DNA of 64,000 nucleotides from Pseudomonas sp. MAG733B (GTDB lineage Bacteria; Pseudomonadota; Gammaproteobacteria; Pseudomonadales; Pseudomonadaceae): the NCBI RefSeq assembly GCF_036884845.1, contig NZ_CP145732.1:3348001-3412000 (forward strand). Reading direction: 5' to 3'. Position numbers and translations under genes: made by a program. Below the pieces are notes generated by a model, which saw only the letters and a program-made list of their open reading frames with translations, was not told the DNA's origin and made no database searches. Shown here piece after piece: positions 61,522-64,000 of the stretch (the first letter of the stretch is position 1; every line of letters begins with the position of its first letter).

Positions 61522-62672
61522 GCTCCTTTACCCGCTACGGCGCGGTGTTTGAGCCACACACCTAGCCGATTGGCGATCCGTTCGCTGGCATGGCCGTCGC
61601 CGTAGGGGCTGTGGATGCGGCTCATGCGCTGGAAGGTTGCGTCGTCATCGAGCAACAGGCTGGCTTCCTTGACGATACGGTCGGTGTCGGTGCCCACCAG
61701 CAACACCGTGCCGCCTTCGAGCACCGACGGCCGTTCGGTGACATCGCGCAGCACCAGCAACGGTTTGCCGATGGCCGGAGCTTCTTCCTGGATGCCGCCG
61801 GAGTCGGTGAGGATGAAATGCGCGCGGTCCATCAACCAGACGAAGTGCTGGTAATCCTGCGGCGCCACCAGATAGATGTTGGGTTTGTTGGACAGCACGC
61901 TGTACACGGCATTTTGCACCTGCGGGTTGAGGTGCACCGGATAGACGAATTGCACATCCGGGTAACGCTCGGCGAGGGTGGCCAAGGCCAGACAGATGTT
62001 GCGAAAGCCGCCGCCGAAGTTCTCGCGGCGATGGCCCGTGATCAGCACCATGCGCCGCTTGTCGTCGAGCACCGCCAGTGGAGAATCGGCCGCCGGATGC
62101 CACTGGATCTGCTGTTGATGGGTGCGCATCCACACCAGTGCATCGATCACCGTGTTGCCGGTGACTTCGATGTTGGCCTTGGGTACGCCTTCGCGCAGCA
62201 GGTTGTCTTCGCTCTTGGTGGTCGGCGCGAAATGCAGGTCGGCGATGACCCCGGTCAGGTGCCGATTGGCTTCCTCCGGCCACGGCGCGCGCAAGTTGCC
62301 GGTACGCAATCCGGCCTCGACATGGCCGATGGGCAATTGGCGATTGAAGGCGGCGAGGGCGGCAATGAAGCTGGTGGTGGTGTCACCATGGACCAGCACG
62401 ATATCCGGCTTCACCCGCTCGTAGGCTTTGTCCAGATGTTCCAGCAACTGCTCGGACAGACCATTGAGGGTCTGGCCCTGCGTCATCACTTGCAGGTCTT
62501 CGTCGACCACCAACTCGAAGGAGTCGAGCACCTGCTTGAGCATCTCCCGGTGCTGGCCGGTCGAGCAGATGTTCAGTTCGATACCGGGCCAGTTACGCAA
62601 GACCCGCGCAAGGGGTGCCATCTTGATGGCTTCCGGCCGTGTTCCGAACACCATCATGACTTTGAAGGACAT
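61518..62672 (-). CDS. wecB: UDP-N-acetylglucosamine 2-epimerase (non-hydrolysing)
   Basis: 384 residues. It interconverts UDP-GlcNAc and UDP-ManNAc. Family signatures are VMMVFGTRPEAIKMAPL, VLVHGDTTTSFIAALAAF, IGHVEAGLRTGNLRAPWPEE, EVTGNTVIDAL, LITGHRRENFGG and LTDSGGIQEEAPAIGKP. The ATG at 62672 is chosen because GGGAGGG lies just before it. It is the first gene of five overlapping genes; the sugar it makes is the probable substrate of the glycosyltransferase encoded next. Confidence 0.95.
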   Translation of the reverse strand: MSFKVMMVFGTRPEAIKMAPLARVLRNWPGIELNICSTGQHREMLKQVLDSFELVVDEDLQVMTQGQTLNGLSEQLLEHLDKAYERVKPDIVLVHGDTTTSFIAALAAFNRQLPIGHVEAGLRTGNLRAPWPEEANRHLTGVIADLHFAPTTKSEDNLLREGVPKANIEVTGNTVIDALVWMRTHQQQIQWHPAADSPLAVLDDKRRMVLITGHRRENFGGGFRNICLALATLAERYPDVQFVYPVHLNPQVQNAVYSVLSNKPNIYLVAPQDYQHFVWLMDRAHFILTDSGGIQEEAPAIGKPLLVLRDVTERPSVLEGGTVLLVGTDTDRIVKEASLLLDDDATFQRMSRIHSPYGDGHASERIANRLGVWLKHRAVAGKGA

Positions 62673-62833
62673 GAACCCTCCCTGGACAACACACGCCAAC
62701 ACGCGTCGCCACTGTTAAGACTGTTTATCACTTGTAGATTGAATAAAGCAGTCGGATGGGGGGTTGTCCAACTCGGATATTTCTGACGGTTTTTGACGGC
62801 GAGCCTCACAACAAGCTCGGAAATGTGGAATGC

Positions 62834-62865
62834 CATGACGTGATAATTTTTGTGCAGACGTCATG
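62834..62865. promoter_or_regulatory. Inverted repeat upstream of toxin-antitoxin genes
   Basis: CATGACGT (62834-62841) and ACGTCATG (62858-62865), perfect 8-bp arms, 16-bp spacer. It lies between the wecB operon start and the antitoxin gene, so it could be an operator for either. The rest of 62673-62990 shows no supported gene. Confidence 0.45.
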
Positions 62866-62990
62866 AGCTACCGCAAACGAGGGGTTTCAACCATGAGTAA
62901 AACTAGAAATTTTGCCCTTGGAGATCTCACCAAGGTGCCTTTTGGAGTGCTATTTTGAGTGTCTCTAAAAGCATCCCAAGGAATTGTTTC

Positions 62991-63239
62991 ATGACACATA
63001 TCGTGCTTTCTCAGGTCGTGGCGAGCATCTCGGAACTGAAAAGAAACCCGATGGGTACAGTTGCTGCGGGAGGCGGTTCGTCTGTTGCGATTCTCAACCG
63101 TAACGAACCTGCTTTTTATTGTGTCCCTGCAAAAGCGTATGAAGCCATGATGAACCGTTTGGAGGACCTGGAACTGATTGCCTTATGCAAGGAGCGGGAA
63201 AACGATCCAACCATAAAGGTTTCAATTGATGACCTATGA
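62991..63239 (+). CDS. Type II antitoxin, Phd/YefM (StbD-like) family
   Basis: 82 residues. MTHIVLSQVVASISELKRNPMGTVAAGGGSSVAILNRNEPAFYCVPAKAYEAMMNRLEDLELI shows the N-terminal DNA-binding beta-alpha fold and the ILNRNEPAFYCVP strand of Phd/YefM antitoxins, with an acidic tail (KVSIDDL) for toxin binding. The ATG at 62991 is chosen for family length; a GTG at 62955 would add 12 residues. Its 3' end overlaps the toxin gene by 11 bp. It should neutralise the toxin and repress the operon. Confidence 0.88.
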   Translation: MTHIVLSQVVASISELKRNPMGTVAAGGGSSVAILNRNEPAFYCVPAKAYEAMMNRLEDLELIALCKERENDPTIKVSIDDL

Positions 63240-63510
63240 GCTGGAGTTTTCCGAAAAAGCCTGGAAAGAATGGAAGAAGCTGGGAGAAACCCTGAAGGCC
63301 CAATTCAAGAAAAAACTTCAGGAACGATTGATCAATCCGCACGTTCCCGCAGATCGACTCAGCGGTCTTGGCAACGCCTACAAGATCAAGTTACGCAGCG
63401 CGGGATATCGAATGGTTTACCGCGTGAAAGACGAAGTACTCATCGTGACCGTGATAGCTGTTGGGAAAAGAGAGCGCGACGATGTCTACAAGGATGCAAA
63501 AGCGCGCTGA
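63229..63510 (+). CDS. Type II toxin, RelE/StbE family mRNA interferase
   Basis: 93 residues. The RelE fold is seen as YELEFSEKAWKEWKKLGETLKAQFKKKL, then RLSGLGNAYKIKLRSAGYRMVYRVKDEVLIVTVIAVGKRERDDVY, with the basic residues (Lys, Arg, Arg near the end) that act in ribosome-dependent mRNA cleavage. It is translated from an ATG inside the antitoxin gene (GATGACCTATGA region), a typical coupled pair. Base composition is lower in GC than the neighbours, suggesting acquisition by transfer. Confidence 0.88.
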   Translation: MTYELEFSEKAWKEWKKLGETLKAQFKKKLQERLINPHVPADRLSGLGNAYKIKLRSAGYRMVYRVKDEVLIVTVIAVGKRERDDVYKDAKAR

Positions 63511-63695
63511 CGATCGCGCTGATTTGATGCACCTAACTGGGTCATCCAAACCCTGTTGTGAACCAGATACCCGCTCTCTGTAGCCATCGGTAGCGGTTAC
63601 TTTCCCCGAGCGTTTCGTAACGTTTTTCCACGTGCGTACGCATCCCCCTGATTCAAAACACTTTTCAATCCCCTGTACATTCCCCCCACAACCTG

Positions 63696-63711
63696 TGGCA
63701 CACTTTCTGCT
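63696..63711 (+). promoter_or_regulatory. Sigma-54 promoter of amino-acid binding protein gene
   Basis: TGGCACACTTTCTGCT has GG and GC separated by exactly ten bases (GG 63697-63698, GC 63709-63710), a good -24/-12 match. It lies 67 bp before the ATG. A loose inverted repeat, TATTCCG...CGGAATA, lies at about 63715-63751 in the expected leader. Confidence 0.7.
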
Positions 63712-63777
63712 GTCTATTCCGTTGTTACATACCTAGTTCCGGTATAGCGGAATAAACATCACCCTGGAGTGCTTGCC

Positions 63778-64000
63778 ATGCATCGCCGACCTTCCTTGTT
63801 CAAAGCATGTGTTTTTCTATTCGCAGCGTCTGCTGCTGCCATGGGCGTGGCCCAGGCGGCGGACAGCAAGCTCGATAGCGTTCTGGCCCGTGGCAAATTG
63901 ATTGTAGGCACCGGCAGCACCAATGCGCCGTGGCACTTCCAGGGCGCCGATGGCAAGTTGCAGGGTTTTGATATCGATATTGCGCGCATCGTGGCCAAAG
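63778..64000 (+). CDS. ABC transporter amino-acid-binding protein, N-terminal part (cut by window edge)
   Basis: 74 codons are in the window. A signal peptide (MHRRPSLFKACVFLFAASAAAMGVAQAAD) precedes the start of a family 3 solute-binding domain: KLDSVLARGKLIVGTGSTNAPWHFQGADGKLQGFDIDIARIVAK. The FDIDIA segment is the family signature. It binds a polar amino acid or related compound in the periplasm for a permease encoded beyond the window. CTGGAGTG precedes the ATG. A sigma-54 promoter upstream suggests control by nitrogen or by a two-component system, as for acidic amino-acid uptake in Pseudomonas. Confidence 0.88.
   Translation, partial: MHRRPSLFKACVFLFAASAAAMGVAQAADSKLDSVLARGKLIVGTGSTNAPWHFQGADGKLQGFDIDIARIVAK

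Noticed and set aside
62893..62958. 21-codon open frame before the antitoxin gene
   Set aside because: It has a start and stop but no recognisable similarity, and the region has the composition of a leader. Too short to support.

Overview
The window is chromosomal DNA of a fluorescent Pseudomonas (P. fluorescens complex). The evidence is its GC-rich coding bias, the many Pseudomonas REP/REPIN repeats, and a long block with the gene order of the P. aeruginosa fabI - nppDCBA2A1 - mltD - gloB - methyltransferase - rnhA - dnaQ - ldcA region. About 57 genes are supported. No rRNA, tRNA or CRISPR array was seen. The last gene is cut by the window edge.

Layout. 17-4383: accessory metabolism and export (EamA exporter, MocR regulator, LysE exporter, AraC regulator, VOC protein). 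4494-6050: ppyR-nnrS pair behind a promoter built like a nitric-oxide-responsive sigma-54 promoter. 6065-6630: long chromosomal repeat with inverted ends. 6788-10657: molybdenum hydroxylase iorAB, a di-haem cytochrome c, and a degenerate GGDEF protein. 10705-12104: VOC protein and LysR regulator. 12275-27678: the conserved fabI-npp-mltD-gloB-rnhA-dnaQ-ldcA block. 27693-33507: accessory genes (GNAT, LysR, ChrR-like reductase, TetR/DUF2855, ArsB). 33625-41210: housekeeping block (DUF1853, nadK, phosphoesterase, rhomboid, YeaC, DUF2797, pepN). 41268-43476: a second, longer copy of the repeat, split by a 1344-bp IS110-family (IS1111-group) insertion sequence. 43740-47205: YCF48-like protein and MMPL/RND transporter. 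47276-51481: OYE/MerR and MFS/LysR regulator-target pairs. 51691-54111: TerC-CorC membrane protein with a possible leader peptide, and an unknown protein. 54245-62672: a five-gene overlapping operon wecB - nfrB - nfrA - DUF4434 - diguanylate cyclase. 62991-63510: RelB/RelE-type toxin-antitoxin. 63778-end: amino-acid binding protein behind a sigma-54 promoter.

Most notable points. (1) The wecB-nfrB-nfrA-DUF4434-DGC operon joins, in one transcript, parts that are scattered in E. coli for the c-di-GMP-activated, phage N4 receptor-linked surface glycan. It looks like a self-contained c-di-GMP-controlled polysaccharide export system. (2) The IS1111-group element can be delimited to the base by comparison with an uninterrupted repeat copy in the same window. 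Its downstream non-coding end carries a 10-nt stretch complementary to the REP sequence it sits against, as expected of a guide (bridge/seek) RNA aimed at REPs. (3) The ppyR-nnrS promoter has three GT-N7-AC boxes, an IHF-like site and a -24/-12 element in the order known for NorR-controlled promoters.
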